Positions 45,960 to 56,094 of a stretch of DNA of 64,000 nucleotides are shown in pieces; the stretch's first letter is position 1; the number at the start of each line of letters is the position of its first letter. A program made the position numbers and the translations under genes. The stretch comes from Micromonospora sp. WMMD1128 (GTDB lineage: Bacteria > Actinomycetota > Actinomycetes > Mycobacteriales > Micromonosporaceae): contig NZ_CP114902.1 of NCBI RefSeq assembly GCF_027497235.1, positions 5,296,001-5,360,000 on the forward strand. The letters are read 5' to 3'. The notes below the pieces were generated by a model. The model ran no database searches, was not told the origin of the DNA, and saw nothing but the letters and a program-made list of their open reading frames with translations.

Positions 45960-46649
45960 TTATCCGGTGCCCGCCTTGTAGCCCACGCCTCGCACGGTGA
46001 GGATGATTTCGGGTCGCTCCGGGTCCGGCTCGATCTTGGCGCGCAACCGCTGCACGTGCACGTTCACGAGTCGGGTGTCGGCCGCGTGCCGGTAACCCCA
46101 GACCTGCTCCAGCAGCACCTCGCGGGTGAAGACCTGGCGCGGCTTGCGGGCGAGCGCGACGAGGAGGTCGAACTCGAGTGGGGTGAGTTTCACCTCCTCG
46201 TCGTCCCGGCTGACCGTGTGCGCCGGCACGTCGATGGTGATCTGGTTGCCGGGCGGACCGATGGTGAGCAGCTCCGGCGCGACGTCCTCGCCGCGGCGCA
46301 GCCGGGCCCGCATCCGGGCCACCAGTTCCTTGGGCTTGAACGGCTTGACCACGTAGTCGTCGGCGCCGGACTCCAGCCCCAGCACCACGTCGACGGTGTC
46401 GCTCTTGGCGGTCAGCATCACGATGGGTATGCCGGACTCGGCCCGGATCGCGCGGGCCACGTCGATGCCGCTCATGCCGGGCAGCATCAGGTCGAGCAGG
46501 ACGATATCGGGCCGGCTGTCCCGGAACGCGGCCAATGCCCGTTCTCCGTCGGCGACGAAGGACGGCACGAAGCCCTCGCTGCGCAACACGATGCCGAGCA
46601 TCTCGGCAAGGGCGGGGTCGTCGTCGACCACGAGTACGCGGGCTCTCAT
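45960..46649 (-). CDS. mtrA: Response regulator MtrA
   Basis: A 229-residue OmpR/PhoB-type regulator. The receiver domain carries the acidic pair in VLVVDDD, the phospho-acceptor Asp53 in LLDLMLPGM, Thr in VMLTAKSDTVD and Lys in VKPFKPKEL. The winged-helix domain includes LTPLEFDLLVALARKPRQVF and RLVNVHVQRLRAK, nearly identical to mycobacterial MtrA. The ATG at 46649 matches the family start; there is little ribosome-binding signal. It is the first gene of the operon and is preceded by a 211-bp gap holding its promoter. Confidence 0.97.
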   Translation of the reverse strand: MRARVLVVDDDPALAEMLGIVLRSEGFVPSFVADGERALAAFRDSRPDIVLLDLMLPGMSGIDVARAIRAESGIPIVMLTAKSDTVDVVLGLESGADDYVVKPFKPKELVARMRARLRRGEDVAPELLTIGPPGNQITIDVPAHTVSRDDEEVKLTPLEFDLLVALARKPRQVFTREVLLEQVWGYRHAADTRLVNVHVQRLRAKIEPDPERPEIILTVRGVGYKAGTG

Positions 46650-46860
46650 GGGGTTTATCGTTCCATCCCCGTTCATTCGGAGGTCGGAGTCTTCACGGCA
46701 CGGTAACGCCGAGCGCGCCCGCGCACCACAGCCGACGGCGTGGCCGACCAGCGTGGCGTGCCGCGGCGGACGGATCCACCGGTTGCGGACCCGTCGTCCC
46801 CCATGATCCCCCGGTGGTCACCCCACCCGCCACCTCTGACCGGCCCTCTCCCCTGCCGGA

Positions 46861-48183
46861 TCAGGAGAACAGGTCGCGCCCCCACCAGTCGGCCGCGTCC
46901 CGCACGCCCGGCGGGCAGGCGAACAGGCCGCTGGAGACGTGCCGCAGGTATTCGTTCATCGCGTCGTTGCGGGCCAGCCGCGTCTGGATCGGGACGAACT
47001 GCTTGCGCGGGTCCCGCTGGTAGGCGATGAAGAACAGCCCGGCGTCGAGCCGGCCCAGCCCGTCCGAGCCGTCCACGAAGTTGTAGCCGCGCCGCAGCAG
47101 GCGGGCGCCCCCGTTCTGGTCCGGGTGGGCGAGCCGCACGTGCGCGCTCTCCGCGATGGCCGGCTCGCCGTCGTCGCCCTTCGCGGCGAAGTCCGGCTCG
47201 TCGAACTCGTCGCGCCGGCCCAGCGGGGCACCGCTCCCCTTGGTCCGGCCGACGATCATCTCCTGCTCGGCCAGCGGGCTGCGGTCCCAGGTCTCGATCA
47301 ACATGCGGATTTTCCGGGTGACCAGGTACGAGCCGCCGGTCATCCAGTCCGGGCCGTCGCCGGGCTGCACCCAGAGCTGCTCCCGGAGCAGGCCGGCGTC
47401 CTCCGCCTTGAGATTGGCGGTGCCGTCCTTGAAGCCGAACAGGTTGCGCGGCGTGGCCTGGTCCCGCGACGTCGACGAGGTACGCCCGAACCCGAGCTGC
47501 GACCAACGGACGCTCACCACGCCCATGCCGATCCGGGCCAGGTTGCGGATGGCGTGCACCGCCACCTGCGGGTCGTTGGCGCAGGCCTGGACGCAGATGT
47601 CGCCGCCGGACAGCTCTGGCTTGAGCGCGTCACCGGCGAAGTGCGGCAGGTCGGCCAGCGCGGCGGGGCGGCGGTCGGCGATGCCGAACCGGTCCCGGCC
47701 CTGGGCGTCGCGGAACAGCGACGGGCCGAAGCCCACGGTCACGGTCAGCTGCGACGGGGGCAGCCCGAGCGCTTCGCCGGTGTCGTCCGGCGGGGCCTCC
47801 GGCATGCCACCGACCGCGCCGATCACCCCGGCGTCCTTACCCGCGGTCATCCGGGCCGCCGCGGCGGTCCACTCCTGGAGCATCGCGACCAGCCGGTCCC
47901 GATCCTTGGTGACCACGTCGAACGCGACGAAGTGCAGCCGGTCCTGGGCCGCGGTGGTGATGCCGGCCTGGTGCTCGTCGAGGAACGGCACCGCGCCCGC
48001 CGCCGCACCGGTGGCCGACGCCTGATCGCCGCCGGCGAGCAGCGCGCCCGCGCCGGTCGCCACTCCGGCGACGCCGGCCACGCCGACGCCGGCGAGCGTC
48101 ATCGCATGCCGCCGGGAGACCCGGCGATCGGCCCGGGAGTTGCTCGGCTCGCTCGTCGCGTCACCGCCGGCCGCGGTGGTCAT
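46861..48183 (-). CDS. efeB: EfeB, Dyp-type heme peroxidase
   Basis: A 440-residue dye-decolorizing peroxidase that works with EfeO and EfeU in iron uptake, outside the membrane. A twin-arginine signal (RRVSRRHAMTLAGVGVAG) shows Tat export. The heme-pocket motif GFKDGTANL contains the catalytic Asp; later RRGYNFVDG and FFIAYQRDPRKQF are typical. The ATG at 48183 overlaps the efeO stop by four bases. The three-gene set and upstream iron box support iron control. Confidence 0.95.
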   Translation of the reverse strand: MTTAAGGDATSEPSNSRADRRVSRRHAMTLAGVGVAGVAGVATGAGALLAGGDQASATGAAAGAVPFLDEHQAGITTAAQDRLHFVAFDVVTKDRDRLVAMLQEWTAAAARMTAGKDAGVIGAVGGMPEAPPDDTGEALGLPPSQLTVTVGFGPSLFRDAQGRDRFGIADRRPAALADLPHFAGDALKPELSGGDICVQACANDPQVAVHAIRNLARIGMGVVSVRWSQLGFGRTSSTSRDQATPRNLFGFKDGTANLKAEDAGLLREQLWVQPGDGPDWMTGGSYLVTRKIRMLIETWDRSPLAEQEMIVGRTKGSGAPLGRRDEFDEPDFAAKGDDGEPAIAESAHVRLAHPDQNGGARLLRRGYNFVDGSDGLGRLDAGLFFIAYQRDPRKQFVPIQTRLARNDAMNEYLRHVSSGLFACPPGVRDAADWWGRDLFS

Positions 48184-49310
48184 CGCGCGACGGCCGCCGC
48201 GATCTTGCTGACCGGCTCGGCCAGCGCGTTGATCCGGTCCGACAGTTCCTTCAGCTCGGTCTCGCTGAGCTGGGTGTGCAGCTTCCACCCGTCGCCGGCC
48301 CGGTGCTTGCCGAGCGCGGCCTCCACGTCGGCGAACTCGCTGTCGAGCTGCTTGACCAGGTCGGGCGCGCGCTGCTCCAGAGCGGGCCGCAACGCGCCGA
48401 CGGCCGCCTTGGAGCCTTCCAGGTTGGCGTTGAAGTCCCAGAGGTCGGTGTGCGAGTAGCGCTCCTCCTCACCGGTGATCTTGCCGCTGGCGACCTCGTC
48501 GAGGAGCGCCTTGGCGCCGTTGGCGAGTTGGAGCGGGGTGAGCTTCTCCTCGTTGGCCTTGGCCACGATCGCCTTGACGTCCACCAGCAGCCGGTCGGCG
48601 ATCGGCCCGTCCTTGCTGACGTCGCCGGTGGTCCAGAGGTCCTTCTCGATCCGGTGGAAGCCGGTGAACTCCATGCCCTCCTCGACCACCTCCTCCCGAC
48701 CGTCGATCTTCGGGTCGAGGTCGCCGAAGCTCTCCGCGACCGGCTCGATCCGCTCCCAGTAGGTGCGGGCCACCGGATAGAGCGCCTTGGCCTTCGCCAC
48801 GTCGTTGGCCTTGACCGCGGCCACGAACTCCTCGGTCTTCGTCAGCAGCGCGGCGGTCTGGCTCCGCACGTAGCGCTGGTAGCTGGCGGTGGCCTCGGTC
48901 AGCGCGGCGTCGGGTGCGACGCTCTCGGCGGTGCCGCTGACCTTCAGCGCCCCCCGGATGCCCCGGCCGCTCATCCCCGGCTTGCAGGCGGTCTCGTAGG
49001 TCCCGGCGGGCAGCTCGACCCGCAGCTCACGGCTGAGCCCGGGGGCGATGTTCTCCACCTCGCCCATCACCCGGTCGCCCGCGGCGTAGACGTAGAACTC
49101 GTTGACCTTGGAGCCGTTGTTCGTCACCTTGAACGTCACCTGACCGGCGTCGATCTCGGTGCTGCCGACCTCGCAGGCGCTGTCGGTGGCCGTGACGGCG
49201 ATCGGTCCGCCGGCGGTGGCGTCGGCGTCGTCACCGCCGCCGCAACCGGCCAGTCCGGCGACGGCCAGCAACCCGGCGGCGGCGGGCGCGACGATTCGAG
49301 TGGTACGCAT
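48180..49310 (-). CDS. efeO: EfeO, iron-binding lipoprotein
   Basis: A 376-residue extracytoplasmic iron-binding component. Lipoprotein signal GLLAVAGLAGCGGG. The N-terminal cupredoxin-like domain reads VTFKVTNNGSKVNEFYVY and AGTYETACKPGM. The C-terminal M75/imelysin-like domain has the metal site HxxE in EFTGFHRIEKDLW, then RYSHTDLWDFNANLEGSK. The ATG at 49310 is 30 bp after efeU. Confidence 0.95.
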   Translation of the reverse strand: MRTTRIVAPAAAGLLAVAGLAGCGGGDDADATAGGPIAVTATDSACEVGSTEIDAGQVTFKVTNNGSKVNEFYVYAAGDRVMGEVENIAPGLSRELRVELPAGTYETACKPGMSGRGIRGALKVSGTAESVAPDAALTEATASYQRYVRSQTAALLTKTEEFVAAVKANDVAKAKALYPVARTYWERIEPVAESFGDLDPKIDGREEVVEEGMEFTGFHRIEKDLWTTGDVSKDGPIADRLLVDVKAIVAKANEEKLTPLQLANGAKALLDEVASGKITGEEERYSHTDLWDFNANLEGSKAAVGALRPALEQRAPDLVKQLDSEFADVEAALGKHRAGDGWKLHTQLSETELKELSDRINALAEPVSKIAAAVAR

Positions 49311-49340
49311 CGGTGCGAAATCTCCTCGGAGACGGGCGGG

Positions 49341-50324
49341 TCAGGCGCGCGGGGACGGGGCGGTGGCGGCCGGCTGCGACCGCTCGGCCGAGGCGTTCCC
49401 GGCCGGGGCGGCGGGCTGGGCGGCCGGCTCGGTCGGGGTGGCCGCGGCCTCGGTGGGCTCGGCCGGCGTCGCGGACTCCGGGGCCACGGCGGGCTCGGCC
49501 GGAGGCGCAGCGGGCCGGGCCGGCTTGCGCAGGAAGAGCACGAGCACCGGCACCGCGTACGCGACCCAGGCGATCAGCTCCAGCACGGTCGGCGCGGCGG
49601 TGATGTTGAACATGCCGGCGAGCAGCGCGCCGTACCAGGCGTTCGGGTCCAGCGTGGCGGAGATGTCGAAGGCCTGGTTGTTCAGGCCGGGCAGCACGCC
49701 GGCCTCCTGGAAGTCGTGCACCCCGTACTTGAGGATGCCGGCGGCGACCAGGATCAGCAGCGCGCCGGTCCAGGTGAAGAAGCGGCTCAGGTTGATCTTC
49801 AGGGCGCTGCGGTAGAGCCCGAAGCCGATCGCCACGGCGGTGACGATGCCGCCGGCCAGGGCAAGCAGCGAGCTCAGCCCGGTGCCGCCGGCCACGCTCT
49901 CGGCCGCGGCGTAGAAGATCAGCGCGGTCTCCAGGCCCTCCCGGACCACCGCGAGGAAGGCCATCCCGGCGACCGCCAGGGAACCCACGGCGAGCGCGTC
50001 GGTGAGCCGACCGCGCAGTTCGCCCGCGATCGTCCGGGCCGCCTTGCGCATCCAGAAGATCATCCAGGTCACGAACACCACGGCGGCGACGGACGTGACC
50101 GCCTCGAAGAACTCGCGCGACTCGGAGGTCCGCAGCAACGAGGTCGAGGTGTACTGGATCAGTGAGCCGAAGCCGACGGAGAGCGCCACGGCCAGGCCGA
50201 CGCCGGCCCAGACCTGCGGCAGCCGGTCACGTCGCTGCGACTTCACCAGGAAGGCGACCAGGATGCTGACCACCAGGGTCGCTTCCAGGCCCTCCCGTAG
50301 GCCGATCAGGTACGTGGCGAACAT
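49341..50324 (-). CDS. efeU: EfeU, FTR1-family iron permease
   Basis: A 327-residue permease with seven hydrophobic helices. The two iron-conducting REGLE motifs are present (LREGLEATLVV near residue 9 and VREGLETALIF near residue 128). A cytoplasmic C-terminal tail of about 60 residues is unusually rich in Ala, Pro and Glu (PAEPAVAPESATPAEPTEAA) and not part of the core family. It is the first gene of efeUOB, and the probable iron box at 50363-50381 lies 39 bp upstream. Confidence 0.95.
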   Translation of the reverse strand: MFATYLIGLREGLEATLVVSILVAFLVKSQRRDRLPQVWAGVGLAVALSVGFGSLIQYTSTSLLRTSESREFFEAVTSVAAVVFVTWMIFWMRKAARTIAGELRGRLTDALAVGSLAVAGMAFLAVVREGLETALIFYAAAESVAGGTGLSSLLALAGGIVTAVAIGFGLYRSALKINLSRFFTWTGALLILVAAGILKYGVHDFQEAGVLPGLNNQAFDISATLDPNAWYGALLAGMFNITAAPTVLELIAWVAYAVPVLVLFLRKPARPAAPPAEPAVAPESATPAEPTEAAATPTEPAAQPAAPAGNASAERSQPAATAPSPRA

Positions 50325-50362
50325 CGGTTACTCCGCAGTAGGTGAGGGATGCCTCAGTTAAC

Positions 50363-50381
50363 TTAGGACAGCCATACCTTG
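50363..50381. promoter_or_regulatory. Probable IdeR/DtxR-type iron box
   Basis: TTAGGACAGCCATACCTTG keeps both outer half-sites of the 19-bp actinobacterial iron box (TTAGG...ACCT) and about 11 of 19 consensus positions. Its place 39-57 bp upstream of efeU fits iron-dependent repression of efeUOB. Confidence 0.6.
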
Positions 50382-50470
50382 CTCCCGTTCCTCCACCACG
50401 TCAAGTTGTTCATGGCAACGTCACCCCCCGCACCGTCGAGACCCGGCGTCGTCGGGCCCGCGTACGCGAA

Positions 50471-50510
50471 AGGGACCGGGACGACCGCGCGGCGGCCGAC
50501 CCCGGTCCCT
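50471..50510 (-). terminator. ahcY terminator
   Basis: AGGGACCGGG (50471-50480) pairs perfectly with CCCGGTCCCT (50501-50510) around a 20-nt GC-rich loop, 16 bp past the ahcY stop. Confidence 0.7.
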
Positions 50511-50525
50511 CCCGGGAGTACGAAC

Positions 50526-52013
<1,488 letters not shown>

Positions 52014-52109
52014 GGAAGCTCCTGTCGAAGGAAGTGCTGCGCAGCTTTTCACCTTACGCGCGTGGGACGGCTCACCCGGGCCCGGTCGGCCGGGCCGGCA
52101 GACGACAGC

Positions 52110-52165
52110 GCACGGGGCGGTCGGTCGTGAACGGACTTTCCGCCCACGGCTCGGCCGCCCCGTGC
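52110..52165. promoter_or_regulatory. Structured leader hairpin upstream of ahcY
   Basis: GCACGGGGCGG (52110-52120) pairs perfectly with CCGCCCCGTGC (52155-52165) around a 34-nt loop, 97-152 bp upstream of the ahcY start. It could be a terminator/attenuator in the 5' leader or end transcription from manA. I could not fit it to the SAH riboswitch consensus. Confidence 0.4.
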
Positions 52166-52280
52166 ATCCCCCCGGTTTGGTTCCCCGCGCGTTCCCGGAC
52201 CTTCGTCGCGACAACGCTGCGCACCCATAAAGTAACAGCGAGTGCTCGCAGCGTCGGGTTGTTTCCGCGAAATCAGCGGA

Positions 52281-53441
52281 TCAGCGCAGGCCGCAGGTGG
52301 CCACGAACGCCGCACCGTCCCCGGCGAGCGTGAGCGCGGCACCCGCCGCCGTACCGACCGCCGACTGCCCCGCGTCCAGCGTCACCTCGCCGACCCCGTC
52401 GGCCACGGTCAGCCGGCCGGCCCGGCAGAGCACCACCCGCGGGCCGGGCAACGTCAGCCGCGTCCCCGTCGCACCGGCGCTCACCGTGACGTGGTGCAGC
52501 GCGAAATCCTCCACCGGCACCGGCCAGGTCAGCACCCCGGGCGCCACCGGCTCCGGCCGTACCACCGGGTCGGCCAGCACCTCGAACCGCAACACCCGCA
52601 GCAGCTCGTCCACGTCGACGCGCTTCGGGGTCAACCCGCCGCGCAGCACGTTGTCGCTGGCCGCCATGATCTCCACACCGGTGCCGCGCAGGTAGGCGTG
52701 CAGGTTCCCGGCCGGCATCCAGATGCCCTCGCCGGGCGACAGCCGGACGCGGTGCAGCAGCAGCGCCACCACCACGCCCGGATCGGCCGGATACCCGGCC
52801 GCAAGCGTGCGCACCAGCGCGGCGTCCGGCGACGCCGGGCCGGCGACCGCCCCCGCCAGCACCGCCGCCACCAGCCCCGCGCGCTCCGCCGCGGGCCAGC
52901 TCAACAACGCGCGCACGGCCTCCCGCAGCCCCGCCGGCCCGGTGCGCAACGCCGCCACCACCGGCTCCAACGCGGGTACGCCGAACGCGGCGATCGCCGC
53001 CGCCGCGTGAGCCGGGTCGCGGAAGCCGCAGAGCGCGTCGAACTCCGAGAGCGCCACGAGCAGTTCCGGCTTGTGATACGGGTCGACGTAGTTCACCTGC
53101 CCGACGTCGGCCGCGTGCCCGGCGCGGGCCTGCTCGGCGTCCGGATGCGCCTGGAGGCTCAGTGGCGCGTCCGCCGCCAGCACCTTCAGCAGGAACGGCA
53201 GCCGGGTGCCGAACCGGCCCACCAGCCGCTCGCCCAGCCAGTGCTCCGGCTCGGCCACCAGCAGATCGGTGAGGCTCACCGGTCGACCGTCCCGGTCGAC
53301 CGTGGCCGGCGCGCCCGGGTGGGCGCCCAGCCACAGCTCGGCCTCCGGCCCGTCGCTCGGCGCCGGCCGGCCCTGCAACTCGGCGATCGCGGTGCGCGAT
53401 CCCCAGGCATAGTCCCGGATCCGGCCCTGCAACAACTCCAT
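52281..53441 (-). CDS. manA: Mannose-6-phosphate isomerase, class I
   Basis: A 386-residue zinc enzyme that converts fructose-6-phosphate and mannose-6-phosphate, feeding mannosyl donor synthesis for cell-envelope glycans. Zinc-site motifs are PLSLQAHPD and YHKPELLVAL; the signature continues MPAGNLHAYLRGTGVEIMAA and SDNVLRGGLTPK. The ATG at 53441 follows the CDF transporter stop by three bases, so it is cotranscribed. Mycobacteria also place manA beside an SIS-domain gene like the one here. Confidence 0.96.
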   Translation of the reverse strand: MELLQGRIRDYAWGSRTAIAELQGRPAPSDGPEAELWLGAHPGAPATVDRDGRPVSLTDLLVAEPEHWLGERLVGRFGTRLPFLLKVLAADAPLSLQAHPDAEQARAGHAADVGQVNYVDPYHKPELLVALSEFDALCGFRDPAHAAAAIAAFGVPALEPVVAALRTGPAGLREAVRALLSWPAAERAGLVAAVLAGAVAGPASPDAALVRTLAAGYPADPGVVVALLLHRVRLSPGEGIWMPAGNLHAYLRGTGVEIMAASDNVLRGGLTPKRVDVDELLRVLRFEVLADPVVRPEPVAPGVLTWPVPVEDFALHHVTVSAGATGTRLTLPGPRVVLCRAGRLTVADGVGEVTLDAGQSAVGTAAGAALTLAGDGAAFVATCGLR

Positions 53442-53444
53442 CGG

Positions 53445-54485
53445 TCAGCTACCGGACCGTCCGGCCACCTCGTCGACCGCCGCGGCCTGCGGCGTGGTCG
53501 CGCCGGCGTCGTCGACCGCACCCTCCGGCACGGCGGTGTCGGCCGCCTGCCCGGTGCCCGCCCGCTCCGCCGCCACGCTGTAGATGTCCGGCTCCAGATA
53601 GATCACCCGGGCGATCGGCACCTCGCGGCGGATCCGCGCCTCGACCGCGTTGATGCCCCGGGCCAGCTCCTCGGCGCTCTCGCAGGGCGGCACCCCGATC
53701 TTCGCGGCCACCATCAACTCCTCCGGGCCGAGATAGAGCGTCTTCATGTGGATGATCCGCTCGACCTCCGGGCCGCCGGTGACCGCCCGCTCGATCTTGG
53801 CCAGCTCGCTCCGCTCGGCGCCCTCACCGAGCAGCAGGCTCTTCGTCTCGATCGCCAGCGTGATCGCGATGATCACCAGCAGCACACCGATCATCGCGGT
53901 GCCGGCGGCATCCCACATGCCGTTGCCGGTCGCGAGCGTCATGCCGACACCGAAGAGCGCGAAGACCAGACCGATCAGGGCGCCGAAGTCCTCCAACAGC
54001 ACCACCGGCAGCTCCGGGGCCTTGGCCCGGCGGATGAACCGGATCCAGGTCTGGTTGCCCCGGATGTGGTTGGACTCCTTGATCGCGGTGCGGAAGGAGA
54101 AGCCCTCCATCACGATCGCGGCGAGCAGCACCGCCACCGGCACCCACTGCCAGCTCTCGATCGGGTGCGGATCGGACGCCTTGTGGTACGCCTCGTAGAG
54201 CGCGAACAGGCCGCCGAGGCTGAACAGCACGATCGACACGATGAACGCGTAGATGTAGCGCTCCCGCCCGTACCCGAACGGGTGCTGCGGGGTGGCCTCC
54301 CGCTTGGCCCGCCGACCACCGATCAGCAGCAGGCCCTGGTTGCCGGAGTCGGCCACCGAGTGGATCGACTCGGCCAGCATCGACGACGAGCCGGTGAGCA
54401 GGAACGCGACGAACTTGGTGACGGCGATGCCGAGATTCGCCGTCAGGGCGGCGATGATCGCCTTTGTGCCCCCGTTGGCGCTCAT
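53445..54485 (-). CDS. Cation diffusion facilitator family transporter
   Basis: A 346-residue CDF transporter. The N-terminal region reads ALTANLGIAVTKFVAFLLTG and SSSMLAESIHSVADSGNQGLLL, where the H-S-x-x-D pattern forms part of the metal site in helix 2. Further helices are at IYAFIVSIVLFSLGGLFALY and WVPVAVLLAAIVMEGFSF. The second metal motif region is VVLLEDFGALIGLVFALFGV, with E/D in place of the usual H/D. The cytoplasmic C-terminal domain (EVERIIHMKTLYLGPEELMV) follows. The tail is acidic and low-complexity. The ATG at 54485 follows the SIS gene by 28 bp. The exported metal is unknown. Confidence 0.9.
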   Translation of the reverse strand: MSANGGTKAIIAALTANLGIAVTKFVAFLLTGSSSMLAESIHSVADSGNQGLLLIGGRRAKREATPQHPFGYGRERYIYAFIVSIVLFSLGGLFALYEAYHKASDPHPIESWQWVPVAVLLAAIVMEGFSFRTAIKESNHIRGNQTWIRFIRRAKAPELPVVLLEDFGALIGLVFALFGVGMTLATGNGMWDAAGTAMIGVLLVIIAITLAIETKSLLLGEGAERSELAKIERAVTGGPEVERIIHMKTLYLGPEELMVAAKIGVPPCESAEELARGINAVEARIRREVPIARVIYLEPDIYSVAAERAGTGQAADTAVPEGAVDDAGATTPQAAAVDEVAGRSGS

Positions 54486-54513
54486 TCTCCGCCTCGCTCG
54501 ATGCCGCACGTGT

Positions 54514-55707
54514 TCACTGGTTTGCCAGCTCCTTCATTTCCGTGATGGCCGGAACCGCCATCGGGTCCAGCCCGTGTGCCAGGGCGAGGTAGACCGAGGC
54601 GAAGTCGGGGACCGCCACCAGCGACGCGAGCCGCTCCAGCGCGGAGCCGCCCTCGGCGGTCACCACGTCGCAGCGCACCCCGCGCCGTTCGGCGAGCGTC
54701 TGCACCGCGTCCGCGCGGCGCTCCTCCACCGCCAGCGGCTCGTCGGTGTCGTCGTCGGCGTTGAGCCCGCCGTCGCGCAACAGCACCAGCCGCAGCCGGA
54801 TCCCGTCGGCGTCGGAGTCGTCCGGATCGGCGAAGATGTCCCGCTCGCCCTCCGCCAGTCCGCCGAAGACGCCGTCGAGCAGGCCCACCCGGCCCCGACC
54901 GGCCTCACCAAGCGCGCCGCTGACCACCGGATAGCGGGCGTTCGCCGACAGCGTGTCACCGAACCGGCGGGCCGCGACCGTGGCCAACGGGGACGACCCC
55001 CAGACGATCGGGAGCGAACCGGCCAGCCCCAGCGCGAGGGACTTCGCCGGGTTGACGAAGGACTCGGCGGTCGACCGGCACCTGTCGGCGTCGGCGTCCA
55101 ACCGGGCCGCGGTCTCCGCCAGGTCCGCCTCGTTGACCTTCACCAGCCCGAGCGCCCGGGCGGCGAGCAGGACGGGCACGGTCAGCGCCCAGAGGCTGGC
55201 CCGGGCCGGGGCACGCCGGGGCACCGGGACGAACGGCGCCCGGGCCCGCTCGGCCACCGACTGGAGTTGCGAATCAGGCGCGCCGACCGCGACCAGCCGG
55301 GCCCCACGCCGGTGCGCCGCCTCGGCCGCGCCCAACGCCTCGGGACTACGGCCGGAGGCGCTCACCGCGATGACCACGTCCGCCGCGCCCACCCAACCCG
55401 GCACGCCGGCGCTGCGGTGCGGGATGACCGGCACCGGGCAGCGCGGTCCGGCGACCGTGGCCAGCACGTCCCCGGTACGCCCGGCGGTGCCGATGCCGGC
55501 GATGACCACCGCCCGCGGTCGACCGTCGTCACCGAGCACGCCCAGGTTCGCCTCGGCGGCCAACGCCGCCGACTCGCGTACCTGCGCGCCGGCGGAGGCG
55601 GTGAACCGCAGCATCCCGCCCGGGTCGCGCTCGGCCAGCAGCGCCGAATTGTCCAGCAATGCCTCGTCCGCGTGCCGGTGTCCACTGACCCCGGCCGTAC
55701 CGTCCAT
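54514..55707 (-). CDS. SIS-domain sugar isomerase-like protein (phosphoglucose/phosphomannose isomerase family)
   Basis: A 397-residue protein with two SIS-like halves: RAVVIAGIGTAGRTGDVLAT and DVVIAVSASGRSPEALGAAE with the Ser-rich sugar-phosphate loop, then SLALGLAGSLPIVWGSSPLA and the C-terminal PMAVPAITEMKELANQ. This matches the actinobacterial bifunctional PGI/PMI-like family encoded next to manA (Rv3256c-like). The loop GTAG replaces the G-G-S-A of active archaeal enzymes, so isomerase activity is not certain. The ATG at 55707 overlaps the Trm112-like stop. Confidence 0.85.
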   Translation of the reverse strand: MDGTAGVSGHRHADEALLDNSALLAERDPGGMLRFTASAGAQVRESAALAAEANLGVLGDDGRPRAVVIAGIGTAGRTGDVLATVAGPRCPVPVIPHRSAGVPGWVGAADVVIAVSASGRSPEALGAAEAAHRRGARLVAVGAPDSQLQSVAERARAPFVPVPRRAPARASLWALTVPVLLAARALGLVKVNEADLAETAARLDADADRCRSTAESFVNPAKSLALGLAGSLPIVWGSSPLATVAARRFGDTLSANARYPVVSGALGEAGRGRVGLLDGVFGGLAEGERDIFADPDDSDADGIRLRLVLLRDGGLNADDDTDEPLAVEERRADAVQTLAERRGVRCDVVTAEGGSALERLASLVAVPDFASVYLALAHGLDPMAVPAITEMKELANQ

Positions 55708-55913
55708 CACCGGGACGACCCGCCGCGCGCGTCGTCGGCGCCGGGGCCACCACGTGCCTCGTCCAGGAGCAGCACCGGGACGTCGTCCCGCACCTCGAAG
55801 ACGCGACCGCACTCGGTGCAGGTGAGCGTCTGCGCCTGCGGGTCGTAGTCGAGCGGGGCGTGGTGCGTGTCCGGGCAGGCGAGGATCTCGAGCAACTGCG
55901 GGTCCAGGGCCAC
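55707..55913 (-). CDS. Trm112/UPF0434-like small zinc-ribbon protein
   Basis: A 68-residue protein: LLEILACPDTHHAPLDYDPQ, TLTCTECGRVFEVRDDVPVLL. Three Cys (ACP, TCTEC) plus His residues suit the Trm112 fold, although the first CxxC is reduced to C-P-D-T. Bacterial homologues activate some methyltransferases or have unknown roles. Its stop overlaps the SIS gene start by three bases (minus strand ATGA), so it leads the manA operon. Confidence 0.85.
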   Translation of the reverse strand: MALDPQLLEILACPDTHHAPLDYDPQAQTLTCTECGRVFEVRDDVPVLLLDEARGGPGADDARGGSSR

Positions 55914-56094
55914 GGCGCGGCTCCTTCCACGTATGCGGTCTCACCGGTCGGCGGTGCCGTCCGGCGCACGCGATCTTAACGGCGAACCGGCCCCGGCACC
56001 GGAATGTGTCCGGCACCCGCCGACCGGCCCGACGGCCGGGTCACACCGTCACCACCCACGGTCACGGTAACCCCGCCCCCGGTCGGGTTCCGGC

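Noticed and set aside
52014..52280. SAH riboswitch upstream of ahcY
   Set aside because: A long stem exists, but I could not match the conserved aptamer core; kept only as an unassigned structure.
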